A stretch of 64,000 nt of DNA from Oscillospiraceae bacterium (GCA_015069095.1 SVJH01000008.1:20269-84268); one strand, 5' to 3'. Counted from the first letter of the stretch, positions 1-8,500 are shown. A program made the numbers and translations. Notes: generated by a model from the sequence alone, not told the origin.

Positions 1-879
1 CTTTCTGCTCCAGGTGCAAAACTTTTTGCAACTACAAACCCTGACAATCCGAGCCATTGGGTTTATAAGAAATTTTTAAAACGTCATTTAGACGAAGTTA
101 AAAATGACAAAATAGACGAAAGTGAAAAACTCAGCATGACATCACTTAAATATCTTATTGATGATAACACTTTTTTAAATGAAGATTACATTGCAAGTGT
201 TAAAAATGAGTATACCGGAGTTTTTTATGAGCGTTTTATAAAAGGAAGATGGGTTGCAGCTGAAGGTGTAATATACCCTGACTTTGCTGATGATCCGAAA
301 CGGTTTACAGTTAAAAAATACAATCCCGATAAAATACAGTTTGCTACAATAGGAGTTGACTTTGGCGGAAACAAAAGTGCACATGCATTTGTACTTACAG
401 GGTTTACAAAGGGATTTAAAGAGGTTGTAACACTTAAAGAATATTACCACAAAGGTAAGATAAGCCCGAAAGAGCTTGAAGACAATTTTATTTATTTTGT
501 AAAAGAGGCACAGAAAACCTACAACGTTTATGATGCTTACTGCGACAGTGCGGAAACAACACTTATTGAAGGAATAAGAAATGCTGTAAGCGCAAATAAA
601 GTTCCGATTGATATAAGACTTGCCAAAAAAGGTAAGATTGTTGACAGAATACGTTTTTACAATGCACTTATGAGTAAAGGAAGGTATTTTGTAAACGAAG
701 AATGTCAAAATGTAATCAGCGCATTATCTGAAGCGGTATGGGACAGCAAGAGCATAGAAGATAAAAGACTTGATGACGGCAATATGAATGTTGATAGTTT
801 GGATGCACTCGAATACAGCACTGAAGAATATATGAAAGATATACTGGAGGCGATAAACTTTGATAACTCAATATCTTAA
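1..879 (+). CDS. terL: Terminase large subunit, C-terminal part (prophage 1)
   Basis: The reading frame is open from base 1, so only the last 292 residues are present. The fragment opens with a TTNPDNPSHW stretch, typical of the coupling motif at the end of the terminase ATPase. The nuclease half follows, with acidic residues in GVDFGG, YCDSAE and DSLDALEYS that fit the RNase H/RuvC-like metal site cutting concatemeric phage DNA. Known role of the family: the ATP-driven packaging motor on the portal. The 3' end overlaps the portal start by 20 bases, as is usual in head operons. The N-terminal ATPase lies left of the window. Confidence 0.9.
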   Translation, partial: LSAPGAKLFATTNPDNPSHWVYKKFLKRHLDEVKNDKIDESEKLSMTSLKYLIDDNTFLNEDYIASVKNEYTGVFYERFIKGRWVAAEGVIYPDFADDPKRFTVKKYNPDKIQFATIGVDFGGNKSAHAFVLTGFTKGFKEVVTLKEYYHKGKISPKELEDNFIYFVKEAQKTYNVYDAYCDSAETTLIEGIRNAVSANKVPIDIRLAKKGKIVDRIRFYNALMSKGRYFVNEECQNVISALSEAVWDSKSIEDKRLDDGNMNVDSLDALEYSTEEYMKDILEAINFDNSIS

Positions 880-2212
880 AAAACTTGGATATGATGTGCC
901 TAATAGTGAAATGATTTCAGGCAAGTTAAATGAATGGCACAGCTGGTACGAAGGAAAAGTTACTTCGTTCCACAATTATACACAATACAATGGTAAAAAA
1001 CTTATAGGCAGAACGAGAAAAAGTCTTTGTATGGCAAAAAAGGTTTGCGAGGACTGGGCGAACCTTTTACTTAACGAAAAAGTTGATATAATTATTAACG
1101 ATAACAAGTTATATGACAATGTAAAAGCGGTACTTGCAAATAATAACTTTACTGTAATGGGAAATAAACTTATTGAACTTACTTTTGCTTATGGTACAGG
1201 TGCTTTTTGTGAGTTTCTTGACAAAAACAAAAACATACGAATTGATTATGTTAAAGCCGAGAACATATTCCCTATTTCGTGGGAAAACGGAAAAATAACA
1301 GAATGTGCCTTTGGTTGTAAAAAGAGAATAAACAACGAGGATATTATTTACATAAGTATTCATACACTTTCGCGAAACGGTACATATGTTATTACGAACA
1401 AGGCAATTGATGCAAAAAGCGGAAACGAAACAAAATGTAATCTTGAAGAAAAAGTAATTACAAATTCCAAAATACCGTTTTTTCAAATTATAACACCAAA
1501 CATTATAAACAATTACGATGTTGATTCGCCTTTTGGAATTTCAGTTTTTGCAAATTCTATTGATGTACTTGAGGGAATTGACCTTGTATATGACAGTTAT
1601 CAGAATGAATTTCGACTTGGTAAAAAAAGAATTATTGTTCCGCTTTCTATGGCGCAGTTTTTAAATGACGATAATAAAAGCAGTTTTCCTGTTTTTGACG
1701 ATAATGACACAGAGTTTTATGCCATAAAAGCAAACGATAATATACATGAAATTAAAGAAATAAATATGACACTTCGTTCTGATGAGCACGAAAAAGGTCT
1801 TCAGAGAAACTTAAGTTTATTATCTTCTAAATGCGGTATGGGAAATGACAGATATATATTTGATGATGCATCTGTTAAGACTGCAACAGAAATAATAAGC
1901 GAAAAGTCAGACCTGTATTCAAATCTTAAAAAGCATGAGCTTGTACTGGAAGTAGCACTTGTTAATTTAGCAAAGGCGATTATTGAACTTCTTGGCAATG
2001 ACAGTTCAAAAACAGTTGTAACAGTATCGTTTGACGACAGTATAATTGAAGATACTAATGCTGTTGCAAATCGTGCCCTTTTAGAACTTAACGCAGAAAT
2101 TATTGATGATGTTGAATATTTAATGCGTGTGTATAAGTATTCTGAAGATGCTGCAATAGAGTTTTCAAACAAAATGAAGAAAAGACAAAATATGAGTGAA
2201 ACGGAGGTATAG
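860..2212 (+). CDS. Phage portal protein (SPP1 Gp6-like)
   Basis: 450 residues, within the normal size for SPP1-type portals. The start is TTG at 860, set by ACTGGAGG just upstream and lying inside the terminase gene. The N-terminal region (NEWHSWYEGKV, then GRTRKSLCMAKKVCEDWANL) is characteristic of siphovirus portals of low-GC Gram-positive phages. It would form the dodecameric ring at the capsid vertex where the terminase docks and the tail later attaches. It sits between terminase and minor capsid genes, the expected order. No catalytic residues are expected. Confidence 0.88.
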   Translation: MITQYLKKLGYDVPNSEMISGKLNEWHSWYEGKVTSFHNYTQYNGKKLIGRTRKSLCMAKKVCEDWANLLLNEKVDIIINDNKLYDNVKAVLANNNFTVMGNKLIELTFAYGTGAFCEFLDKNKNIRIDYVKAENIFPISWENGKITECAFGCKKRINNEDIIYISIHTLSRNGTYVITNKAIDAKSGNETKCNLEEKVITNSKIPFFQIITPNIINNYDVDSPFGISVFANSIDVLEGIDLVYDSYQNEFRLGKKRIIVPLSMAQFLNDDNKSSFPVFDDNDTEFYAIKANDNIHEIKEINMTLRSDEHEKGLQRNLSLLSSKCGMGNDRYIFDDASVKTATEIISEKSDLYSNLKKHELVLEVALVNLAKAIIELLGNDSSKTVVTVSFDDSIIEDTNAVANRALLELNAEIIDDVEYLMRVYKYSEDAAIEFSNKMKKRQNMSETEV

Positions 2213-2215
2213 CAT

Positions 2216-3712
2216 ATGCTTACCCCGGAATATTTACAAAATTTATCTGATGAAATAACAAGTTTATATGATTCGCTTAACGAATTTACCATAAACGATA
2301 TTGCAAGAAGAATTGCAAAAACAAATGATATAACCGATTCTGCCGCCTGGCAGATAAACATGCTTCAAAATGCAGGTATGCATCGTGATGCAGTTGAAAA
2401 AGAGGTTGCAAGACTTCTTAATGAAACTGAAGCAAAGGTTTATCAGATGTTTGAAGATGCAGGTGTAACAACACTTGAGTATGATGATGTAATTTACAGG
2501 AAAGCCGGGAAAAATCCCGTACCGCTTTATTTAAATAAACGTCTTATGACGATACTTACTGTAGAAGCATCAAAAACATTCGGTACTTTTAAAAACCTTG
2601 TCAGCACTACCGCAGAACAAAGTGAAAAATTATTTATTGACACTTGCAGTGCTGCTTATCTTCAGGTTTCATCGGGAATACTTGATTACAATACAGCAAT
2701 AAGAAATGCTGTTAATACAATAAGTAAAAGAAGTGCTACTGTAAAGTATCCTTCAGGTCATGTTGATAAAGTGGACGTTGCGGCACGAAGATGCATACTT
2801 ACATCAGTTAATCAGACTGCAGCCAAAGTTCAGATTGAACATGCGTTTGAAATGGAATGCGACTTAATGGAAATAAGTGCACATTCAGGCGCAAGACCTG
2901 ACCATGCATCCTGGCAAGGAAAGATTGTAAGTTTATCAGGAAGAAGCGGTTATTTATCTTTACTTGATATCGGCTACGGCGAAGTTACGGGATTTATGGG
3001 CGCAAACTGCAGACATAGTTGGTCCCCATATTTTGAAGGAATTTCAAAACCTGTATATACAAATGCACAGCTTGAAGAGTTTAAAAATGAAACTGTTACA
3101 TATAATGATGAAGTAATTCCAAAATGGAAGGCAATTGAAAAACAACGCTATTATGAACGAAGCATAAGAGAAACAAGAAGGTCATTAAGTGCACTTGACG
3201 GTGCAATTAAAGGCACAGCTGATAAAGAAGCACTAAAAAAACTTGAACAAGATTTTACTTCATTTAGTATTAAATTAAAAAATCAGGAAGCACGTCTTAA
3301 AGATTTGTGTAAACAAACAGGACTTTTAATTGATAATTCTCGTGTTCAGGCATATGGTTTCGGAAAGAGTGTTAGTCAAAAAGCTGTAGAAAGATTTAAG
3401 ACGAACACCTTGACAAACGCTGCAGGAAAAACTATAATCAAAGTAGAAAAAACAACATTAAGAGGTTTCCCGAATACAATTACACAGAAAGTAAATGCAA
3501 AAGGTGGAATTGATAGAAACTATTACGGTTCAGATGGGAAACAGACAAAGCAAATAAGCAATAATGACCACAACAACAAAGCAGAAAGTAATTACGGGGT
3601 GCATGGCGAACACGCACATGACTACAAATATGACGAAAACGGCAATTTGATTAGTCGTCATTCACGCCCTTTAACTCCAGAGGAACGAAAGGAGAACAGT
3701 GATATATTATGA
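2216..3712 (+). CDS. Phage minor capsid protein with toxin-like C-terminal domain
   Basis: 498 residues, ATG at 2216 after GGAGGTATAG. Residues 1 to about 300 match the phage minor capsid protein 2 family, including the segment MEISAHSGARPDHASWQGK and a GANCRHSWSPY motif. A coiled region (about 300-370) follows. The last ~110 residues are a separate module rich in His, Asp and Asn (DHNNKAESNYGVHGEHAHDY, ending LTPEERKENSDIL). That module resembles C-terminal tips of Rhs and other polymorphic toxins and of other phage head proteins, so I infer a nuclease-like or effector tip delivered with the virion. The next gene overlaps by 4 bases and is a plausible partner. Confidence 0.82.
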   Translation: MLTPEYLQNLSDEITSLYDSLNEFTINDIARRIAKTNDITDSAAWQINMLQNAGMHRDAVEKEVARLLNETEAKVYQMFEDAGVTTLEYDDVIYRKAGKNPVPLYLNKRLMTILTVEASKTFGTFKNLVSTTAEQSEKLFIDTCSAAYLQVSSGILDYNTAIRNAVNTISKRSATVKYPSGHVDKVDVAARRCILTSVNQTAAKVQIEHAFEMECDLMEISAHSGARPDHASWQGKIVSLSGRSGYLSLLDIGYGEVTGFMGANCRHSWSPYFEGISKPVYTNAQLEEFKNETVTYNDEVIPKWKAIEKQRYYERSIRETRRSLSALDGAIKGTADKEALKKLEQDFTSFSIKLKNQEARLKDLCKQTGLLIDNSRVQAYGFGKSVSQKAVERFKTNTLTNAAGKTIIKVEKTTLRGFPNTITQKVNAKGGIDRNYYGSDGKQTKQISNNDHNNKAESNYGVHGEHAHDYKYDENGNLISRHSRPLTPEERKENSDIL

Positions 3713-3936
3713 CAGCAAATGAAATTAAAAAATTTATAACACATGGTCATACACTATTGGGATTTGAATATAAAAGTAAGGACGGTCATATTGACCCATA
3801 TGGAGATAGTTATCTTCTGTATTTTGATGGTAATGAACAAACAGTATATAGTGTAGAAGAAGTAATGACAACACCGTTTATAAATGGAAAATGCTTAAAT
3901 GATGTTGCAAAAGAATTAGTAATAACAGATATGTAA
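3709..3936 (+). CDS. Small acidic protein paired with the minor capsid toxin-like domain
   Basis: 75 residues; ATG overlaps the end of the minor capsid gene (ATGA), so translation is coupled. The sequence is acidic, with a beta-rich core (FEYKSKDGHIDPYGDSYLLYF) and a final helical segment containing EEVMTTPFINGKCLNDVAKE. I do not recognise a named family. Its size, charge and position directly after a toxin-like C-terminus, and before a terminator, suggest an immunity or assembly partner; this is inference. No signal peptide or membrane segment is visible. Confidence 0.7.
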   Translation: MTANEIKKFITHGHTLLGFEYKSKDGHIDPYGDSYLLYFDGNEQTVYSVEEVMTTPFINGKCLNDVAKELVITDM

Positions 3937-3956
3937 ATAACAATTATTTCACGAAC

Positions 3957-3981
3957 AAAAGACCCTTAGGGGTCTTTTTTT
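3957..3981 (+). terminator. Intrinsic terminator after minor capsid operon segment
   Basis: GACCC-TTAG-GGGTC stem with four A before and seven T after. It separates the portal/minor capsid genes from the scaffold/capsid genes and may cap the accessory protein's transcript. Confidence 0.75.
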
Positions 3982-4012
3982 CATACAATTTTTTAAGAAA
4001 GAAGGTTTTAAA

Positions 4013-4525
4013 ATGACAGAAAATGTTGATTTAAAAACTGATGTTACTGCTCAGGATGAAGGAAAACAGATTGAAAATGAGCAGGAAACAAAGACTGCAC
4101 ATAACACTGCAGCAGAAACTGAAGAAAGGAAGGAGGAAGAAACAAAAAATGAAGAAACTAATGTAGAAAAAGATGAAACAACTGCCGATGATGAAGGTAA
4201 AGAAAAAACATTTACCCAGGAAGAGGTTGATAAAATTGTTTCAGAAAAAACAAAAGAGCTTCAGGACAAACTTGACAAAAACGACAGAAAAGAAATGCTT
4301 AATAAAAAAGGCATAAAAAATGATTTTGCAGAATTTGTTGAGTTTGAAGTTATGAAAAATGTTAATGACAAAACAAATTTTGAAAAGGCACTTGAAATGT
4401 TTATTGAGAAAAATCCTCAGTATACCGATGCAAAGGCAACGGGAATTTCAATGTCAGGTAAAAGCGAACGCTTAACAGGTGTAGAAGAAGAGTTCTACAA
4501 AAAAAATCCAAATTTAAACAAATAA
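4013..4525 (+). CDS. Phage scaffolding protein (DUF4355-like)
   Basis: 170 residues, extremely charged and Glu/Lys-rich, with a predicted coiled coil from about residue 65 to 105 (FTQEEVDKIVSEKTKELQDK). It directly precedes the major capsid gene. Composition, length and place match the DUF4355 scaffolds of siphoviruses, which organise the capsid lattice and leave before DNA entry. Start ATG follows AAGAAAGGAGG-like sequence (AAGAAGG). No protease gene is seen next to it in this prophage. Confidence 0.8.
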   Translation: MTENVDLKTDVTAQDEGKQIENEQETKTAHNTAAETEERKEEETKNEETNVEKDETTADDEGKEKTFTQEEVDKIVSEKTKELQDKLDKNDRKEMLNKKGIKNDFAEFVEFEVMKNVNDKTNFEKALEMFIEKNPQYTDAKATGISMSGKSERLTGVEEEFYKKNPNLNK

Positions 4526-4548
4526 TAAAAAAAGGAAGGTAATGAAAA

Positions 4549-5412
4549 ATGCCACATGTAGCACAGGAAAGATATTCAAAACTTGTTGACAAGAAGCTTA
4601 GAGCTACTCTTGTTACAAAAGATAATTTAATTTTTAACACTTCTTACGAAGGAAGTCCAACAGGCGGAAAAGTAAAAATTCCGGTAAGAGATACTGAAGT
4701 TGCCGTTGGCGATTACGACAAAGCAAAAGGCATGGAACTTGGCACAGGTTCAACAACATATATTGACCTTGACCTTAACCATGACAAAGCAGTGAATGAA
4801 ATTATTGATAATTACGATGCTGCTTCTGTTCCTGACGGTATTGTTGCAGAACGTCTTGACAGTGCAGGTTATTCTCTTGCACAGGTAATAGATGCAGTAA
4901 GTATTGAAACACTTGAAAAAGAAGGTACATCAGAAGAAGCTTCAGCACCAACAAAAAGTAACATTTACGACAGCGTTGTTGACCTTAGAACAAAACTTTC
5001 TGAAAAGAATGTTCCGACTGAAGGAAGATGGCTTCTTGTTTCTCCACAGATATATGCTCTTTTGTTAAAAGATACAACAAACTTTATCCGTCAGGGTAAT
5101 TTATCTCAGGAACTTATTGAAAATGGCGCAGTTGGTAAAATTGCCGGCTTTACTGTTTTTGAATGTAGCCGTCTTGCAGTTGCAAAAGAAGGCCAGGTAG
5201 AAGGTAAACTTTCTACGACAAATATGATTGCCGGTCATCCAAACTGGTGCCACAGGGTTGAAGAATGGAGCGTTCCGGTTGCAATTAAAGGACTTACAAA
5301 CAATTACATCGGTGCTTCTGCAGTACAGGGAAGAAAAGTGTTTGGTGCAAAAGTATCTAAAAAAGATGCTGTTATTGTTCACAGAACTACATCAGAAGCT
5401 GCAGCAGAATAA
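4549..5412 (+). CDS. Major capsid protein
   Basis: 287 residues, preceded by AAAAGGAAGG. The N-terminus (VAQERYSKLVDKKLRATLVTKD), the segment GGKVKIPVRDTEVAVGDYDK, and a central RWLLVSPQIYALLLKD are typical of HK97-fold coat proteins of Firmicutes siphoviruses. It should form the icosahedral shell. Codon usage is regular and the gene sits directly after the scaffold gene, as expected. A hairpin with a T-run lies about 45 bases into the next gene, which could lower transcription past the capsid gene. Confidence 0.88.
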   Translation: MPHVAQERYSKLVDKKLRATLVTKDNLIFNTSYEGSPTGGKVKIPVRDTEVAVGDYDKAKGMELGTGSTTYIDLDLNHDKAVNEIIDNYDAASVPDGIVAERLDSAGYSLAQVIDAVSIETLEKEGTSEEASAPTKSNIYDSVVDLRTKLSEKNVPTEGRWLLVSPQIYALLLKDTTNFIRQGNLSQELIENGAVGKIAGFTVFECSRLAVAKEGQVEGKLSTTNMIAGHPNWCHRVEEWSVPVAIKGLTNNYIGASAVQGRKVFGAKVSKKDAVIVHRTTSEAAAE

Positions 5413-5423
5413 GGTAATGAATT

Positions 5424-5765
5424 ATGCAGGTAACATTTGAATATTACAAAGACACATATCACGGGAGTAAAATATGCTCCCGTGATGATTTTTTGCAATT
5501 TTCAAGAAAAGCATCATCTTATCTTACACAGTTTATTCTTTCAAAAGATACAACGGGATTTGAAACGGAAGTTTCAGATTGTATTTGTGCCCTTAGTGAT
5601 GAATTTATTAAGATGAGTGAAACCGGGAACATTTCTTCAGTTAATAATGACGGCTTGTCTGTTTCTTTTAACAATCAAGATAAAACCGCTTTTTCACAAA
5701 ATCTTGAAGAAATCGTAAATATGTATTTAGCAAGCACAGGGCTTTTATACAGGGGGTTAAATTAA
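5424..5765 (+). CDS. Head-tail connector protein
   Basis: 113 residues, ATG at 5424 after AAGGTAATGAATT. It is mostly helical and lies immediately after the major capsid gene, the usual place for the Gp6/Gp15-type adaptor that extends the portal. An FxxYKDTY N-terminus and the helix ASSYLTQFIL fit that family. A perfect 10-bp inverted repeat (5458-5486) followed by TTTTTT lies in codons 12-21. Family assignment comes mainly from gene order and length. Confidence 0.68.
   Translation: MQVTFEYYKDTYHGSKICSRDDFLQFSRKASSYLTQFILSKDTTGFETEVSDCICALSDEFIKMSETGNISSVNNDGLSVSFNNQDKTAFSQNLEEIVNMYLASTGLLYRGLN
5458..5492 (+). terminator. Terminator-like hairpin inside the connector gene
   Basis: ATCACGGGAG and CTCCCGTGAT form a perfect 10-bp stem with a 9-base loop, and GATTTTTT follows three bases later. 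It looks like a partial intrinsic terminator within coding sequence, well placed to reduce expression downstream of the capsid gene. No data on activity. Confidence 0.5.
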
Positions 5766-6080
5766 ATGTTTTCTAATACTGTAACGGTTTATTCTACAAA
5801 AGACTGTGGACTAAACTATGAAAAAAAGGTGTATAACAACGTTAGCATATATAAAAAAGACGGAATTGAAACATCAGGCGGAGGCGAAGAAAAAAGAAAC
5901 GAATATATTATCAGGATTTTAACATCTGAAGAAATATTTGTTTGTGAAAGTGATTTAATTGTAATTGGGGAAACAGCCGACATTCGCCCTGATTTTTCAA
6001 AATGTCTTAAAATATGTGAAGTAAGCGACAACCGAAGAGGTATTAAAAATTTGTGGCACTACAAATTAAGGTGTAAATAA
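5766..6080 (+). CDS. Head closure-like phage protein
   Basis: 104 residues, starting one base after the preceding stop, downstream of AGGGGG. Beta-rich, with SIYKKDGIETSGGGEEKRNE in the middle and IADIRPDF-type text near the end (GETADIRPDFSKCLKICEVS). This layout matches small head-tail joining proteins (DUF6751-like) found between connector and Gp10-like genes in Clostridial siphoviruses. It probably closes the head and contacts the tail. Assignment rests on gene order and general similarity. Confidence 0.62.
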   Translation: MFSNTVTVYSTKDCGLNYEKKVYNNVSIYKKDGIETSGGGEEKRNEYIIRILTSEEIFVCESDLIVIGETADIRPDFSKCLKICEVSDNRRGIKNLWHYKLRCK

Positions 6081-6403
6081 TGGAATTTAAAATTACAAAG
6101 TCTTTTGGCAGGATACTTAAAGAAAAAGGAATAGACGAAAACGGTCGTGTTCAGAAGTTTATCGACAGTGAAGTAATAAGGCGGTGTAAACCGCTTGTTC
6201 CTTTTAGAAGCGGTATACTTGAAAGCAGTGCTGACAAAAGTGATATCGGAAGCGGACTTGTTGTTTGGGAAACACCGTATGCAAAAAAACAGTATAAAGA
6301 GAATAAAGGGCAAGGCCTCAGAGGAAAACTATGGTTTGAAAGAATGAAAGCAAGTCAGAAGGATGATATTGTAAGAGGCGCAAGAAAATATGTCGAGTGG
6401 TGA
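6080..6403 (+). CDS. Minor capsid / HK97 Gp10-like tail component
   Basis: 107 residues, start overlapping the previous stop (TAATG). The segment SEVIRRCKPLVPFRSGILESS, followed by WETPYAKKQYKENKGQGLRGKLWF, is the conserved core of the phage minor capsid / Gp10-like family, which has the pattern 'PxxSGxLxxS...PYAxxxxxGx...WFE'. These proteins sit at the head-tail joint. It lies between a head closure gene and a tail terminator-like gene, as expected. Confidence 0.75.
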   Translation: MEFKITKSFGRILKEKGIDENGRVQKFIDSEVIRRCKPLVPFRSGILESSADKSDIGSGLVVWETPYAKKQYKENKGQGLRGKLWFERMKASQKDDIVRGARKYVEW

Positions 6404-6409
6404 GTTAAA

Positions 6410-6829
6410 ATGATTTATGATGCAGTTTGTGAATTTATAAAGTTATGTCCTTTTCTTGAAGATGGCGGTGTAAATATTAACTTTCTTGGCTCAAAACCTA
6501 CAAGTTACACAATTGAACCTATGCCAAACACACCGGTAATAAGAAGATATGTTGATGGTGCAGAGCTTAGACAATATGACTTTGTGTTTGCATCAAGAGA
6601 GTATTTTGGCCAGGATATAATAAATAACGGAAAAATAACAGCATTTTATGAAAAATTACAGGACTGGATTGAAAAACAAAGCAGTAGCGGATTTCTTCCC
6701 GTCTTGGAAGGCAAAAAACAAGCACAGGCAATTGAGGTTGTTGCCGGAGGTTATTTATATGACCAAACGGAAACAACAGCAAGATATCAAATACAATGTA
6801 AACTAATTTATTTAAAACAGGAGGCATAA
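6410..6829 (+). CDS. Minor capsid/tail terminator-like protein
   Basis: 139 residues. The text LGSKPTSYTIEPMPNTPVIRRYVDGAE followed by a Phe-rich FVFASREYFG matches the phage minor capsid protein 3 / tail completion family. It probably caps the tail tube at the head side. The start follows GTGAGTTAAA; the only purine-rich segment is weak, so translation may couple to the upstream gene, which ends 7 bases before. It directly precedes the major tail protein. Confidence 0.7.
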   Translation: MIYDAVCEFIKLCPFLEDGGVNINFLGSKPTSYTIEPMPNTPVIRRYVDGAELRQYDFVFASREYFGQDIINNGKITAFYEKLQDWIEKQSSSGFLPVLEGKKQAQAIEVVAGGYLYDQTETTARYQIQCKLIYLKQEA

Positions 6830-6835
6830 AGAATT

Positions 6836-7324
6836 ATGTTAGTAAAAAGAAGTGATAAAGTAACATTTTTTGGAGTGAAAAACGGAGAAACTATTGTTTT
6901 TAAACGTATGACAGGTTTTACCGAACTTAACACAAGTAAAAATCCAAAAGAATATAATCGTCAGTATGTAGACGAAGAATTTGAACAGAGCGATATTGTC
7001 GGATATTCGCCGTCTATGTCATTTGCGTTTGATAAATACTCAGACAATGACATTCACAAAGATTTGGCATCAATATCTGATAACGAACTTTGCGGCGATG
7101 CAGCTGTAAGAAGTCTTATTATTGTTGACCTTACAGACGGCAGTGATGAAAACGGATATAAAGCCGTTAAAAGAGATTTTTCTGTTATATGCGACAGCGA
7201 AGGTAATTCAATGGATGCATATACATATTCAGGAAACTTTAAAGTAAAAGGCGAAAAAGTTTTTGGTGTTGCTAAATCAGAAGATGATTGGCAGACAATT
7301 ACATTCACAGAAATCGAAGAATAA
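6836..7324 (+). CDS. Major tail (tube) protein
   Basis: 162 residues, ATG 6836 after AGGAGG. It opens with VKRSDKVTFFGVKNG and carries GYSPSMSFAFDKY and DAYTYSGNFKVKG, signatures of siphovirus tube proteins in Firmicutes. Hexamers would stack around the tape measure protein. A paralogue with an extra C-terminal module is encoded at 14991-16076. It is followed at once by a GGGG/CCCC hairpin that would limit read-through, consistent with high expression of this gene. Confidence 0.83.
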   Translation: MLVKRSDKVTFFGVKNGETIVFKRMTGFTELNTSKNPKEYNRQYVDEEFEQSDIVGYSPSMSFAFDKYSDNDIHKDLASISDNELCGDAAVRSLIIVDLTDGSDENGYKAVKRDFSVICDSEGNSMDAYTYSGNFKVKGEKVFGVAKSEDDWQTITFTEIEE

Positions 7325-7348
7325 AAAAGGGGATTTAATCCCCTTTTT
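7323..7348 (+). terminator. Terminator after major tail protein
   Basis: AAAAAAGGGG-ATTTAA-TCCCCTTTTT, starting at the stop codon of the tail protein gene. A compact, near-perfect stem ending in T5. Confidence 0.75.
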
Positions 7349-7372
7349 AAACTATTTTAAGGAGTGTTTTAA

Positions 7373-7732
7373 ATGGCTTTTAAGTTTGAAAAAAATACAA
7401 TAATTTTAGAATTTGAAAATAATTTAAAATTTGAAGTTGATGCTCAAAAAACTGGAGATATAATTTCAAAATACACAAAGATTTTTGAAGATATCAGAAC
7501 TGACACTACAGAAAATAAAACAAACGAAGATGTTTGTAATAAAGTTGTATGTGCTATTGATGAAATTCTTGGCGAAGGAAGTACAAAAAAGATTTTCGGC
7601 GAAAGAACAATAAAATTGTGGGATTTGGTTGACGTTTGGACTTACATTTGTAATGAACAGGCATTTTTCCACGAAAGAAAACGCAATAAAATATACCAAA
7701 ACCGACAGCAAAGAAGACATAATAAAAAATGA
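7373..7732 (+). CDS. Tail assembly chaperone
   Basis: 119 residues after TAAGGAGTG. It lies between the major tail and the Gp15-like gene, the usual position of the first tail assembly chaperone. The C-terminus is very basic (ERKRNKIYQNRQQRRHNKK). In many phages this gene and the next are joined by a programmed frameshift; here they overlap by an ordinary ATGA and I see no clear slippery heptamer, so two separate proteins are more likely. Family assignment is from context. Confidence 0.68.
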   Translation: MAFKFEKNTIILEFENNLKFEVDAQKTGDIISKYTKIFEDIRTDTTENKTNEDVCNKVVCAIDEILGEGSTKKIFGERTIKLWDLVDVWTYICNEQAFFHERKRNKIYQNRQQRRHNKK

Positions 7733-8298
7733 ATATACTAACAAAACAATTACCGGACTTTGTTGAACTTGATGGCAAGGAATACAAAGTACATACTGAT
7801 TTTAGAAACTGGATTGATATTTCAATAATGCTTATTGATAAAAAAGATGAACTTGACAAGAATATTGCTAAAATAATTAAAAAAGCATATATCGAATGTC
7901 CTCCAAATATTTCTCTTGCATTAAAAGGAATCTTGAAATTTTTTAATGCTGAAGAAGATAAACAAGCATCAACAAAAGAGAGTGCATACAAAAAGCGTAC
8001 TTTTTCTTTTGAATACGATGCAACGTATATACTTTCTGCGTTCAGAGAGCAATACAATATTGATTTGCTTAAAGAAAATATGCACTGGTTCGAGTTTTTA
8101 GCATATTTTAAATCACTTAATGAAGATGTTCAACTAATGAAAATTATACAATATCGTTCAGTTGATTTATCGCAAATTAAGGATAAAACGCAAAAAGCAC
8201 ATTTAAGAAAAATGAAGAATATTTATTTTCTCCCGGACAACAGAACCGAGGAGGAAAAAGAGGCAGAAATGATGTCTGCTTTAGAAAATTTCTTTTAG
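7729..8298 (+). CDS. Bacteriophage Gp15-like tail protein
   Basis: 189 residues, ATG overlapping the preceding stop. The opening LTKQLPDFVELDGKEYKVHTDFRNWIDIS and the C-terminal Arg/Glu-rich DNRTEEEKEAEMMSALE match the Gp15 family (PF06854) found just upstream of tape measure genes. It probably binds the tape measure protein during tail assembly. Only one codon separates its stop from the likely GTG start of the tiny zinc-finger gene that follows in the same frame. Confidence 0.8.
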   Translation: MNILTKQLPDFVELDGKEYKVHTDFRNWIDISIMLIDKKDELDKNIAKIIKKAYIECPPNISLALKGILKFFNAEEDKQASTKESAYKKRTFSFEYDATYILSAFREQYNIDLLKENMHWFEFLAYFKSLNEDVQLMKIIQYRSVDLSQIKDKTQKAHLRKMKNIYFLPDNRTEEEKEAEMMSALENFF

Positions 8299-8301
8299 TG
8301 G

Positions 8302-8445
8302 GTGGTTAAAATTGAAAAAATAAAATGTCCTTATTGTAATAAATACATGTCAACCGTTATGCTAAGCAAAGATGCAAAGTGTAACGGTGTTTTTATTAAA
8401 TGCAAAAATAAAGATTGTAAAAAAGTATTTGAAATTAAAAAATAA
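8302..8445 (+). CDS. Com-like zinc-finger protein (47 aa)
   Basis: Small gene too short for routine calling. GTG at 8302 gives 47 residues with four or five Cys arranged CPYCNK...DAKCNG...KCKNKDCKK, which is a treble-clef-like zinc knuckle of the Com family. In phage Mu, Com is a translational activator of the DNA modification gene mom; related small Cys proteins are common in prophages. It lies in the same frame as the Gp15-like gene, separated by TAG-TGG, and ends 55 bases before the tape measure start. Its function here is unknown. Confidence 0.6.
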   Translation: MVKIEKIKCPYCNKYMSTVMLSKDAKCNGVFIKCKNKDCKKVFEIKK

Positions 8446-8500
8446 TAATCTGTTTTGTGTGCCGATGTGCCGATAGATTTCACATAAAGGGGTGGATGAA

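Noticed and set aside
1801..2361. Minus-strand reading frame opposite the portal and minor capsid genes
   Set aside because: It is a shadow of two well-supported plus-strand genes and has no promoter or ribosome site.
7373..8298. Programmed frameshift joining the two tail chaperone genes
   Set aside because: The genes meet by an ordinary ATGA overlap and the second has its own start; no convincing slippery heptamer was seen.
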